DNA of 64,000 nt from Burkholderia pyrrocinia. GTDB lineage: Bacteria > Pseudomonadota > Gammaproteobacteria > Burkholderiales > Burkholderiaceae. The notes under the pieces were generated by a model. That model had not been told where the DNA came from, made no database searches, and saw only the letters and a list, made by a program, of their open reading frames with translations. The stretch lies in assembly GCF_003330765.1 (NCBI RefSeq), contig NZ_CP024902.1:1612001-1676000 (forward strand), given 5' to 3'. The position numbers were made by a program, and so were the translations under genes. Shown here one piece after another: positions 26,700 through 35,194 of this stretch; the first letter of the stretch is position 1, and every line of letters begins with the position of its first letter.

Positions 26700-27686
26700 A
26701 TGAATCAATCTCAACGTCTTCTGAATTTTGTGATTCGTTCGGTCCTGCTAATCGGCATGCCCGTGTACTTCGGCCTGACCGTCGATCACTTCTTCTCAGC
26801 GGCCAACCTGTACGCGATTTTCCAGGCTTTCGCCTTCCTCGGCATCGTAGCGCTGGGCTTGTCGGTGACGATGGTTGCTGGTGAATTCGACCTCAGTGTG
26901 GCGGCGCTTGCGACTGTCGCGGGCCTGATCACCGTGAAGTTTGGCGGCGACAGTGCGGTACTTGGCCTGGTCTATGCCGTCTGCTTCGGCATCGTGGTGG
27001 GTATCGCGAACGCGGCGCTTTTGCCCTGGCTTGGTGTGTCGTCGCTCGTCACAACGGTCGGCTCGATGATGTTCCTCACGGGCGTCGGTTACTGGTTAGC
27101 TGGCGGGCGTGTCCTGAGCTGGGCGAATCTCGATGCGAGCGACTTCCTGGATCAGAACATCTTTGGCATCTTCTCCCCGCGTAGCCTGATTACCATCTTC
27201 TGCTATGTGGTCGTATCGCTGCTTTTGCGATATACCACGCTCGGTCGGGACATCTATGCAGCGGGTGGACACCGGAAGGCTGCCGTCCAGAGCGGCGCGC
27301 GAGTCGGCGCTGCATTGACAGTAGGTTTTGCAATCTCCGGCAGTCTTTCAGCGCTCGGTGGAGGACTGCTATCGCTAAGCCTTGCGACTGCGTCCGCGAC
27401 GATGGGAAGTAATGTCCTACTTCAAGCTGCGTCGGCGGCCATTGTGGGTGGTGTGGCACTTGAGGGCGGGATCGGTACGCCGCTCGGCGTCGCAGTCGGC
27501 GTTCTGATCCTGACGGTGCTCAATAATGGACTCGGTTTGCTCAATGCGACATCGACCGAGATCCTGCTCGTAAACGGTCTGCTTCTTTTGATGGTGGTGC
27601 TGCTGGATGGTCGTTTGGGCGGCGTACTGGCCAACCCCTTGGCTCGTATGGTCCAGACTCGTTTCGTGAGAGGCACTCGGGCCTGA
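26700..27686 (+). CDS. Sugar ABC transporter permease 2 (system 2)
   Basis: A 328-residue BPD_transp_2 family protein with about nine hydrophobic segments. LGLSVTMVAGEFDLSVAALATVAG is the RbsC-like helix-2 region, and YAAGGHRKAAVQSGARVG is the cytoplasmic coupling loop. AAIVGGVALEGGIGTPLGVAVG follows. GGAGAGCGAA precedes the ATG. It is the last gene of operon 2; element D and the dioxygenase operon come next. Confidence 0.92.
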   Translation: MNQSQRLLNFVIRSVLLIGMPVYFGLTVDHFFSAANLYAIFQAFAFLGIVALGLSVTMVAGEFDLSVAALATVAGLITVKFGGDSAVLGLVYAVCFGIVVGIANAALLPWLGVSSLVTTVGSMMFLTGVGYWLAGGRVLSWANLDASDFLDQNIFGIFSPRSLITIFCYVVVSLLLRYTTLGRDIYAAGGHRKAAVQSGARVGAALTVGFAISGSLSALGGGLLSLSLATASATMGSNVLLQAASAAIVGGVALEGGIGTPLGVAVGVLILTVLNNGLGLLNATSTEILLVNGLLLLMVVLLDGRLGGVLANPLARMVQTRFVRGTRA

Positions 27687-27752
27687 AAAATGGTGGTGGC
27701 TGCGACTTGGCTTGCATAGCGCAGCGGCGTTGGAATAGACGACGGAGTATTC

Positions 27753-27794
27753 TTCCGGCGCCCGGAAATGTCATTTCACCGGAGCGCATTTTAT
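27753..27794 (+). promoter_or_regulatory. Regulatory element D
   Basis: TTCCG-GCGCC-CGGAAA, 17 bp, GCATTTTAT. A candidate -10 (TTAACT) lies 16 bp later. It is 66 bp before the dioxygenase ATG, the closest of the five copies to a gene. Confidence 0.75.
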
Positions 27795-27860
27795 TTCCCG
27801 CGGCGAAGCTTTAACTTTGTCGGACGACGCTTGCGAGATCGCACAACGGAGACATTTGAA

Positions 27861-28742
27861 ATGCGCAATATCAACGAAGACACCATCACGCTTGCTGTGA
27901 TCGAATCGTTTGCAAAGTGCGAGGACCCTCGTCTGCGAACGATCATGACGCATCTCGTGCAACACCTGCACGCCTTTGCTAGAGAGGTGAAGCTAACCGA
28001 GGCCGAGTGGTTCAAGGCCATTTCATTTCTCACTGAGGTCGGTCACATCACAGACGACAAGCGTCAGGAATTCATTCTGCTTTCGGATACGCTCGGCCTG
28101 TCCATGCTGGTGACGGCTCAGAATAACAGCAAGCCTGCAAATTGCACTGAGGCGACGGTATTCGGACCGTTTTTTCTGGAGGGGGCTCCCATCTACACCA
28201 ACGGAGACGACATCTCCAATGGTGCGCATGGTGCACCGTGCTACGTAAAAGGCCAAGTAAGAGGCACCGACGGTGAAGGTTTGCCGAATGCATGGCTTGA
28301 CGTGTGGCAGTCAGACGAAGACGGCTTCTACGACGTTCAGACCCATACTGGCGATGGGCCTACGGAACATCGTGCTCGGGGGCGGATTCGAACTGATGCC
28401 GAGGGGTACTTCCACTTTCGGTCGATTCTCGCTGAAGCTTACCCCATCCCCCACGATGGGCCGGTAGGTCGGATGCTTAATGCGACGGGGCGTCACCCAT
28501 GGCGGCCGGCCCACCTGCATTTCATGCTTCAGGCGCCTGGCTACGAGACACTGATCACGCACGTGTTCCGGAATGGCGATCAGTATCTCGACTCTGACGT
28601 GGTCTTCGGCGTCCGTTCTTCGCTGATAGCAGACTGGGTTCGCCACGAGCCGGGAATCGCACCAGACGGCAAGGTATTCGACGTACCGTGGTACTCGCTC
28701 GACTTCGATTTCGTACTCAATCCTTCGGAGACTACTGCATGA
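27861..28742 (+). CDS. Hydroxyquinol 1,2-dioxygenase (intradiol)
   Basis: A 293-residue non-haem Fe(III) enzyme that cleaves 1,2,4-trihydroxybenzene between C1 and C2 to maleylacetate (via 3-hydroxy-cis,cis-muconate). The N-terminal helical dimerisation domain (DDKRQEFILLSDTLGLSMLV) and the beta-sandwich catalytic domain are complete. The iron ligands fall at Tyr157 (DEDGFYDV), Tyr194 (AYPIPHDGP), His218 and His220 (RPAHLHF), with the same mutual spacing as catechol dioxygenases. The wider sequence and the maleylacetate reductase gene next door favour hydroxyquinol over catechol. The ATG at 27861 follows CGGAGAC. It overlaps the next gene by 4 bp. Confidence 0.92.
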   Translation: MRNINEDTITLAVIESFAKCEDPRLRTIMTHLVQHLHAFAREVKLTEAEWFKAISFLTEVGHITDDKRQEFILLSDTLGLSMLVTAQNNSKPANCTEATVFGPFFLEGAPIYTNGDDISNGAHGAPCYVKGQVRGTDGEGLPNAWLDVWQSDEDGFYDVQTHTGDGPTEHRARGRIRTDAEGYFHFRSILAEAYPIPHDGPVGRMLNATGRHPWRPAHLHFMLQAPGYETLITHVFRNGDQYLDSDVVFGVRSSLIADWVRHEPGIAPDGKVFDVPWYSLDFDFVLNPSETTA

Positions 28743-29089
28743 TCCGGCATATCGTTATGTGGCGCGTGCGCGGGGATACGGACGCCGAGCGTGCGGCGGC
28801 ATCGGAGCTTGTGAAGGCAAGGTTCGAAGCGTTGCGTGGCCGAATTCCCGGGATGCACCATCTTGAGGTAGGGATCGACTTAAGCGGCGTTGACTATGCA
28901 TGCGACGTGGTACTGGTGACCGAATTCGAGTCCCGTGAGGCGTTGGAGGCCTACGCTTCCCATCCTGAGCATTTACGTGTTCGCACGGAGCTCGGTGATT
29001 TGCGGACGGCACGGTTTCAGGTCGACTATGAAATTGACCGTAACGTGATGCGTACGATCAACGCGGAGCACGTACATGAAAAAGCTTGA
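28739..29089 (+). CDS. Dabb-family (stress-responsive alpha/beta barrel) protein
   Basis: A 116-residue protein starting MIRHIVMWRVRG, with FEALRGRIPGMHHLEVGID, VVLVTEFESREALEAYASHPEH and the Dabb ferredoxin-like fold. Such dimeric barrels are found as small accessory enzymes or stabilising proteins in aromatic and polyketide pathways; the exact role here is unknown. Its ATG overlaps the dioxygenase stop (ATGA) and its end overlaps the maleylacetate reductase start by 14 bp, so the three are translated as one operon and the protein is likely part of the same pathway. Confidence 0.85.
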   Translation: MIRHIVMWRVRGDTDAERAAASELVKARFEALRGRIPGMHHLEVGIDLSGVDYACDVVLVTEFESREALEAYASHPEHLRVRTELGDLRTARFQVDYEIDRNVMRTINAEHVHEKA

Positions 29090-30140
29090 ATTTTTATATC
29101 AGGCGCGCCAGGGCCGTGTTGTATTTGGTGCGGGTAGCTTGCAGCACCTTGAGCGCGAAGTTCTCGAACTGGGGGCAGAGCGGGCGCTGATTCTTTGTAC
29201 GCCGGAACAGAGCGGGACTGCGGAGGCGGTAGCTGAGCGTCTGGGCGCCCGTGCCGCAGCCATTTTCGACAAGGCCGTGATGCACGTCCCTATTGAACTC
29301 GCTCGCGAAGCACGTGAGTTGGCACGGGAACTGAACGCAGACTGCGCTATCGCTGTGGGCGGGGGCTCCACGGTTGGTCTCGGGAAGGCAATCGCGATGG
29401 ATTCCGGTCTTCCCATTCTGGCAATCCCAACGACCTACGCCGGCAGCGAGATGACGGCTATCTATGGCATCACCGAGGGTGGCCTGAAGAAGACGGGAAC
29501 CGATGTCAGGGTGCTTCCGAAAACGGTAATTTACGATCCGGATCTGTCGATCACATTGCCGGTTGGATTGTCGGTGACGAGTGGTATAAACGCGATTGCA
29601 CACGCAGCAGAAGCACTGTATTCCCGCGATGCGAATCCGGTGATCAGCCTGATGGCCGAAGAGGGAATCTCGGCGTTGGCCCGGGCGCTGCCGGGCATTG
29701 TTGCTAATTCAACTGATATCAATGCACGCTCGCAGGCGCTTTATGGAGCGTGGTTGTGCGGGACGGTGCTTGGTAGCGTTGGTATGGCGTTGCATCATAA
29801 GCTCTGCCATACCCTTGGAGGGAGCTTTAATCTCCCGCACGCCCAGACCCATACTGTCGTGCTCCCACATGCGCTCGCGTACAACAGGCAAGCAGCACCA
29901 GAAGCGATGACACGCATCGCACGCGCGATCGGCGCCGACGATGCGGCGATTGGCATCTACGAGTTAGCAAAGGCGAATGGCGCTCCGGTCGCGTTGAAGG
30001 AAATTGGTATGAAAGCCGAGGACGTGGCGAAAGCTGCCGAAATTGCCAGTTCGAATCCGTACTGGAATCCGCGGCCTATCGAGCGTGAAGCGATCCACGC
30101 TCTGCTGCAGGATGCGTTTGACGGGGTGCGCCCGAGCTAG
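29076..30140 (+). CDS. Maleylacetate reductase
   Basis: A 354-residue iron-type alcohol dehydrogenase family protein. It reduces maleylacetate to 3-oxoadipate with NAD(P)H, the step after hydroxyquinol ring cleavage. The nucleotide-binding region is AIAVGGGSTVGLGKAIA, and IPTTYAGSEMTAIYGITE is specific to maleylacetate reductases. The metal-site region is HHKLCHTLGGSFNLPHAQTH, with the His residues of Fe-ADHs. Length matches known enzymes. It overlaps the Dabb gene. 3-Oxoadipate would then enter the host beta-ketoadipate pathway; no later enzymes are in the window. Confidence 0.94.
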   Translation: MKKLEFLYQARQGRVVFGAGSLQHLEREVLELGAERALILCTPEQSGTAEAVAERLGARAAAIFDKAVMHVPIELAREARELARELNADCAIAVGGGSTVGLGKAIAMDSGLPILAIPTTYAGSEMTAIYGITEGGLKKTGTDVRVLPKTVIYDPDLSITLPVGLSVTSGINAIAHAAEALYSRDANPVISLMAEEGISALARALPGIVANSTDINARSQALYGAWLCGTVLGSVGMALHHKLCHTLGGSFNLPHAQTHTVVLPHALAYNRQAAPEAMTRIARAIGADDAAIGIYELAKANGAPVALKEIGMKAEDVAKAAEIASSNPYWNPRPIEREAIHALLQDAFDGVRPS

Positions 30141-30225
30141 GGCGACACAAGTCGGCACTCGCGAATGACGGTGACAACCGTCCGCGCGTGAGTGCACCAG
30201 CCATTTGAAGCTCTGGAGGTGCGAT

Positions 30226-30510
30226 ATGCATTTCACTGTCTATTGTCTTGACCATGATGCTGTCGTCGAGCGCCGGCTCGAACACTACGACGCCCACAAA
30301 GCCTATCTTCAAACTTCCCCGGTGAAAACACTGATCTCGGGCCCGCTGACCAAAGCGGATGGAACCACGATGATCGGAAGTTTCTTCCTCTATGAAGCCG
30401 AAAGTATCGGTGACGTCGAGGCGTTCGTCGGGAATGATCCTTTCAATAAGGCGGGGATATGGAAGTCGATCGATATCAGACCATTCATAAAGCGCGTCGA
30501 TAACCGATAA
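30226..30510 (+). CDS. YciI-family protein
   Basis: A 94-residue YCII-domain protein: MHFTVYCLDHDAVVERRLEHY, KTLISGPLTKADGTTMIGSFFLYEAES and DPFNKAGIWKSIDIRPFI. The His-Asp pair typical of YciI is partly visible (D-H-D near the N-terminus, GPL-x-x-x-D-G). Relatives catalyse dehalogenation, lactone isomerisation or serve as small pathway enzymes. The ATG at 30226 has CTGGAGGTG before it. It lies 85 bp after maleylacetate reductase in the same direction, so co-transcription is likely. Confidence 0.85.
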   Translation: MHFTVYCLDHDAVVERRLEHYDAHKAYLQTSPVKTLISGPLTKADGTTMIGSFFLYEAESIGDVEAFVGNDPFNKAGIWKSIDIRPFIKRVDNR

Positions 30511-30612
30511 CATAGAGCCGTCGGGTAGTCGGCGTTAGCCGGCGCAAGATGAACAGGAATATTTCTGTTTTTCAAATTAAGAGGATTGCTGATAAATATT
30601 AAGGAGACAAAC

Positions 30613-31416
30613 ATGGAAACAGGTCTTGATGGAAAGATCGTCCTCGTGACTGGCGCAGCAAAGGGAATTGGTCGCTCAACGGCAGTCGCGTTTGCGAAGG
30701 AAGGAGCACGGCTGTGCCTCGTGGATATCGATGGCGGGGCACTCGAAGAGGTTCAGTCGGAACTTCGAGCGATGGGGACTAACGTAAGTATCGCGCAGGC
30801 CGACCTCTCGAAGGCCACTGGTGTCTCAGAAGGGATCGATTCAGTGCTGCACCGGTATAACGGGCAGGTCGATGTTCTCGTGAACAACGTAGGCGCAGGC
30901 AAGGTGCGGACCTTCGAGGACCTCTCGGACGAGGATTGGGAATTTACCCTGAACCTAAACTTTATGAGCTACGTGCGCGCATGCCGCCACCTGCTTCCTG
31001 CACTTCGTGCACGAGAGAAGGCTGTCATCATCAACAATGCATCCGATTTGGCACGGCAGCCAGAGCCGGTTCCCATCGACTATTCGGCGTCGAAAGCGGC
31101 CGTGCTGGCTCTGACCAAAGGGCTGGCTCGCGCCGAGGCACCGCGGATTCGCGTCAACGCTGTCGCCCCAGGGCCGGTATGGACGCCTTTCTGGACTAAA
31201 GAAGGCGGCTTCGCAGATACGATGGGGAAATTCCATGGAATGGCGCCACGCGAAGCCGTCGAACACGAACTCTCGCTGCGTCAACTACCGTTAAACCGGT
31301 TAGGTCAGCCGGAGGAAGTCGCGAATGTGATCGTGTTCTTGGCGTCAGATCTCGCTTCGTTTGTAACTTCTGCCGTTTGGGGCGTAGATGGCGGCAGCAT
31401 TCGAAGCCTTATCTGA
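30613..31416 (+). CDS. Short-chain dehydrogenase/reductase (second)
   Basis: A 267-residue SDR with TGAAKGIG near residues 14-21, Asp in LCLVDIDGG (NAD preference), NNVGAG in place of NNAG, catalytic Ser in IINNASDLAR, and YSASK. The C-terminal substrate loop WTPFWTKEGGFADTMGKF is unlike that of the first SDR, so the two likely handle different intermediates. The ATG at 30613 follows AAGGAGAC. It is placed between the ring-cleavage genes and the IolG-like dehydrogenase. Confidence 0.88.
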   Translation: METGLDGKIVLVTGAAKGIGRSTAVAFAKEGARLCLVDIDGGALEEVQSELRAMGTNVSIAQADLSKATGVSEGIDSVLHRYNGQVDVLVNNVGAGKVRTFEDLSDEDWEFTLNLNFMSYVRACRHLLPALRAREKAVIINNASDLARQPEPVPIDYSASKAAVLALTKGLARAEAPRIRVNAVAPGPVWTPFWTKEGGFADTMGKFHGMAPREAVEHELSLRQLPLNRLGQPEEVANVIVFLASDLASFVTSAVWGVDGGSIRSLI

Positions 31417-31743
31417 TAACGAGCGTGTGTGTGGCGTCAGTGTTGGCTCACCATTCGCGTGTTCCCTGCGGCGTGTCGATGCCGTCGAGACGTAGAAGGG
31501 GCTAGGCTTTCTTGATCGTCGATGTCGACCCAGCACGGATGCGCTGGCCATCTGCCTTGGCGGGGGCGACGGTAGGACCGAATAGCGGTCGAAATTGCGG
31601 TCGCACGAAGGGAGCGGACGTGGATGTCTCAGAGTATAGATCCGATGGTTCATAACGCGCCAAAGGGCTCTGGCTCCCCGTGATTATTGACCTTTAATAG
31701 ATAGCGTGCCGGATGGGCGCGTAGATGTAATCGGGAGACTTGT
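31417..31743. other. Intergenic region
   Basis: 327 bp between the SDR and the IolG-like gene. I find no copy of the 42-bp element, no RNA gene and no clear terminator. Confidence 0.4.
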
Positions 31744-32736
31744 ATGTTGCGAATTGCTGTCCTTGGTGCGGGACGTATTGGAAAAATCCATGCGGCAAAT
31801 GTGGCCGCGGACCCCCGTCTCGAACTGGTTGTTGTTGCCGATCCGAACGAGGCGGCAGTCGCCGAATTGGCGAGTCAACTCAACTGCGACTTCAGCCTCG
31901 ATTGTGCGACGGTCGTCGATCGCGAAGATGTGGACGCGGTAATCGTCGGTACCCCGACGGACACCCACATAGACCTTATGTTGCGCGCTGTACGAATTGG
32001 AAAGCCGGTTCTCTGCGAGAAGCCGATCGACCTCGACATCGACCGGGCACTCGTTGCCGTCGAGGAAATTGAGCGATTGCAAGGCAAGGTAATGCTTGCT
32101 TTCAACAGACGATTCGATCCGGACGCGATTGCGCTGAAGAAGGCAATTCTCGATGGCGAGGTGGGGGATGTTCGCCAAATCATCATCACGAGCAGGGATC
32201 CGGGCCTTGCGCCGCGAGAATACCTTCGCCATTCAGGGGGCATTTTCCGCGATATGACCATCCATGACTTCGACACCGCTCGCTGGCTGCTGGGCGAGGA
32301 CCCGGTCGAGGTGATGGCGATGGGCAATCGCCTGGTTGATCCGGGCCTGGAAGAGATCCCGGATTTCGATAGCGTGATGGTGCTGATACGAACTGCATCG
32401 GGGAAGCAGTGCCATATCAACGGCTCAAGACAAGCTGTCTACGGCTTTGATCAGCGCGTGGAGGTTTTCGGCTCGAAGGGGATGCTCCTCAACGAGAACC
32501 ATCGTCCGTCTAGCCTACGTCGATGGACGAGCAGTGCAACAGAAGTGCGCGATCCGCTGCTCCACTTTTTCCTCGAGCGGCATGCGGACTCGTATCGTGT
32601 TGAGCTCAACGCATTTGTCGACGCGCTACAGAGGAGCACTGGAATGCCCGCGACCCCTCGTGATGGCATTAAAGCGCTGCGAATCGCGAATTGCGCACTT
32701 GAGGCAGCTTGGACGGGACGCGCCGTCCGGATCTGA
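31744..32736 (+). CDS. myo-Inositol 2-dehydrogenase-like protein (IolG type)
   Basis: A 330-residue Gfo/Idh/MocA dehydrogenase. The Rossmann motif is VLGAGRIGKIHAAN, and CEKPIDLD carries the catalytic Lys. The segments AFNRRFDPDA, EVGDVRQIIITSRDP and GGIFRDMTIHDFDTARWLLG are the hallmark of IolG-type inositol dehydrogenases, including the Asp and His of the Lys-Asp-His catalytic set. It would oxidise a ring hydroxyl of a cyclitol with NAD to the ketone. This is the strongest sequence hint that the pathway substrate is inositol-like. GGGAGACTTGT precedes the ATG. A LysR gene follows 122 bp later. Confidence 0.88.
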   Translation: MLRIAVLGAGRIGKIHAANVAADPRLELVVVADPNEAAVAELASQLNCDFSLDCATVVDREDVDAVIVGTPTDTHIDLMLRAVRIGKPVLCEKPIDLDIDRALVAVEEIERLQGKVMLAFNRRFDPDAIALKKAILDGEVGDVRQIIITSRDPGLAPREYLRHSGGIFRDMTIHDFDTARWLLGEDPVEVMAMGNRLVDPGLEEIPDFDSVMVLIRTASGKQCHINGSRQAVYGFDQRVEVFGSKGMLLNENHRPSSLRRWTSSATEVRDPLLHFFLERHADSYRVELNAFVDALQRSTGMPATPRDGIKALRIANCALEAAWTGRAVRI

Positions 32737-32858
32737 GGGCGGCAGATTTCGAGGGACGCCGATAAGGCGAATACTCCTGCGAGCCGTTGAGTGGAAGTTG
32801 ACAACCACCCGATCCATGTCATATATGGAGAGAGTGATTCTCCGATAGGGCATTTTTC

Positions 32859-33767
32859 ATGGCTCAGCCCGAATCCTTCAGCGGCGTTGCGATCTTCGTC
32901 GCCGCCGCCAAATCTCGCAGCTTTACGGACGCGGCGGACCAACTCGGGCTTACAAAGTCTGCAGTTGGCAAGTCGATTGCCAAGCTCGAGGAGCGCCTTG
33001 GCGCGAAGCTCTTTCACCGGACCACGCGAAGCATCGCCCTCACTGCCGACGGTGAGGCCTACTTTGCTGCGTGCTCGGCTGCACTAGATGAAATTTCGGC
33101 GGCCGAAGCCGCACTGGGTCCAGGTCAGCAACGACCGGTGGGGCGGTTGCGCATTGATATGCCGGCTGCATTCGGGCGCCGCGTGCTGGTTCCGATCCTT
33201 CTCAAAATTGGCCGAGAACACCTCGACCTCCAGTTCACGATGACGTTCTCCGATCACATCATTGATCCGATTGAGGAGGGCGTGGATCTCGTAGTGCGAT
33301 TTGGCGAGCTCCAAAGTTCTAGCGGGCTTGTGGCACGCCGCTTAACGAGCCAGAGGATGGTGATAGCGGCCGCTCCGGAATATCTCAAGCGAAACGGAAC
33401 TCCCAAGACGGTTGATGATCTCCAGCATCACTCGTGTATCGTGGGCTATCGCAGAGGACAACCTCTGTCATGGCGTATCAATACAGATGGTGAGTCAAAG
33501 CGAATCTCACCACCGCCCACTCATCAGATCAGCGATGGTGACACCATTGTCGACGCAGCGTTATCTGGATTAGGTATTTGTCAGATGCCAATGTCGCTTG
33601 TCCGGCGAGGCTTACAGGAGGGCACCTTGGTATCGGTGCTCGACGAAGTGTCGAAGGAGTTGATCGACGTGCATGTAGTTTGGCCGAAAGTCGCACATCT
33701 CCGACCAAAAGTCCGCCATGTTGTTGATACGTTGGTTGGTCTGGCTGGAGAGGGGGCACTCGACTGA
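32859..33767 (+). CDS. LysR-family transcriptional regulator (candidate pathway regulator)
   Basis: A 302-residue LTTR. The winged HTH occupies residues 5-65 (AAKSRSFTDAADQLGLTKSA, then VGKSIAKLEERLGAKLFHRT). The effector domain follows (GRLRIDMPAAFGRR, LQFTMTFSDHIIDPIEEGVDL) as in CrgA/DsdC-like regulators. It is the only LysR gene within the block that holds all five 42-bp elements, which contain a T-N11-A box, so I propose it as their regulator. GGAGA and TCTCC form an inverted repeat (32827-32843) just before the start, possibly for autoregulation. A decayed relative of its middle part lies at 37476-37625. Confidence 0.9.
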   Translation: MAQPESFSGVAIFVAAAKSRSFTDAADQLGLTKSAVGKSIAKLEERLGAKLFHRTTRSIALTADGEAYFAACSAALDEISAAEAALGPGQQRPVGRLRIDMPAAFGRRVLVPILLKIGREHLDLQFTMTFSDHIIDPIEEGVDLVVRFGELQSSSGLVARRLTSQRMVIAAAPEYLKRNGTPKTVDDLQHHSCIVGYRRGQPLSWRINTDGESKRISPPPTHQISDGDTIVDAALSGLGICQMPMSLVRRGLQEGTLVSVLDEVSKELIDVHVVWPKVAHLRPKVRHVVDTLVGLAGEGALD

Positions 33768-33860
33768 CGTTTTCGACCCATCTATGCTTGCTGCCGAAAT
33801 TGAAATAGGCCGATAAGTTATCGAACTTCTTGCTGCATCCGGAAGCGGGGAAGCGGGGGG

Positions 33861-35194
33861 TGTCAGAATTTCCGTGTTCAAGGCGGGTGGAGTAATTACA
33901 CGGAAGGCCGAGCGAATCGATCTGCGTAAAGGATAGCGAATTGGTTCATGGCCGTCTTCCAGTCATGAGCGGCACTTCCCCAATTCGCGGTGATGTTGCG
34001 CAAGGCCAGCCAGATGAGTTTGGTGGCTGCCTCGTCGGTCGGGAAGTGACCCCGGGTCTTGATGATCTTGCGCAGCTGCGAGTTGATATTTTCAATCGCG
34101 TTCGTCGTGTAGATGATCTTGCGCACACCCGGCGGAAACGCAAAGAACGGGATCACGCGATCCCAGGCGTTGCGCCACGCGCTACTGACGGTCGGGAATT
34201 TCTGACCCCACGGCCCATCCGCAAACGCATCGAGTTCGGCCTGAGCTGCTTCCGCGCTGGGAGCGGCGTAGATCGGCTTGATCGCGGCGGCCAGTCCTCG
34301 GCGATCTTTCCAACTGGCGTAATCGAGGCTGTTGCGGATCAGATGGACGATACAGGTTTGCAGCGTAGTCGCCGGAAACACCACCGCCAGAGCTTCGGGC
34401 ATGCCCTTAAGACCGTCGGTGACGGCGATCAGGATGTCGTGAACGCCGCGCGTCTTCAGATCGTTGAACACCTTCATCCAGAACTTGGCACCCTCGGTAT
34501 TCTCGATCCACAGGCCCAGGATCTCCCGGGTGCCGTCGGGCAGCACGCCCAGCGCCAGGTACACCGCCTTGTTGCGCACGACGGCGTCTTCGCGAATCTT
34601 GACCCGCAGTGCGTCGAAAAACACGACCGGATACATCGGTTCAAGCGGTCGGGCCTGCCAGGCAGTCACTTCGGCCATGACTTCGTCGGTGACCGAGCTG
34701 ATGAAGTCGGGCGAGACCTCCGTACCGTACTGTTCCAGCAGGAAGCCCTGGATCTCGCGTACGGTCATGCCTCGGGCATACATGGCGACGATCTTGTCGT
34801 CGAAGCCGGTGAAGCGCCTTTCGTGCTTGGGAATCAGGACGGGTTCGAAGCTGCCGTCGCGGTCACGCGGCACCTCGATGCGGATCGGACCGTCTTCGGT
34901 CAGAACCGTCTTGGCGCCTTTGCCGTTGCGCTGATTCGTGGCGTTGGCCGGCTTGGCAGCACCGAGAGGGTAGCCGAGATGATGGTTCATCTCGCCGCCC
35001 AGCGCACGCTCGATCAGCGCCTTCTTGAGCGCCAGCGTCGCGGCATTGATGGCTTCAGCCGTCATCGGGCCGTTGCCGAACTGCTCAAGCAGCTCGGCCG
35101 GAATCGCCGGCAGCGCCGCCGGCTGGGCTTTCGGTTTGCGAGGCATAAACTCTCCTTGAGAGCATGTTATGCCTTAAACACAAAATTCCTGACA
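33861..35194 (-). mobile_element. IS256-family insertion sequence
   Basis: The ends are imperfect inverted repeats: TGTCAGAATTTCCGTGTTCA at 33861 and, on the other strand, TGTCAGGAATTTTGTGTTTA ending at 35194. A single transposase gene fills the 1.33 kb between. I do not see a clear 8-bp target duplication, so the insertion may be old or one flank was rearranged. Confidence 0.85.
33896..35146 (-). CDS. IS256-family (mutator-type) transposase
   Basis: A 416-residue DDE transposase. FFDALRVKIRED, LIAVTDGLKGMPEAL and TNAIENINSQLRKI hold the three acidic catalytic residues in the order and setting of the mutator family. KYxGxxT-like zinc-binding and N-terminal DNA-binding regions precede them. 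The length is normal and there is no frameshift, so the element may still be active. It separates the LysR regulator from the nitronate monooxygenase gene. Confidence 0.95.
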   Translation of the reverse strand: MPRKPKAQPAALPAIPAELLEQFGNGPMTAEAINAATLALKKALIERALGGEMNHHLGYPLGAAKPANATNQRNGKGAKTVLTEDGPIRIEVPRDRDGSFEPVLIPKHERRFTGFDDKIVAMYARGMTVREIQGFLLEQYGTEVSPDFISSVTDEVMAEVTAWQARPLEPMYPVVFFDALRVKIREDAVVRNKAVYLALGVLPDGTREILGLWIENTEGAKFWMKVFNDLKTRGVHDILIAVTDGLKGMPEALAVVFPATTLQTCIVHLIRNSLDYASWKDRRGLAAAIKPIYAAPSAEAAQAELDAFADGPWGQKFPTVSSAWRNAWDRVIPFFAFPPGVRKIIYTTNAIENINSQLRKIIKTRGHFPTDEAATKLIWLALRNITANWGSAAHDWKTAMNQFAILYADRFARPSV

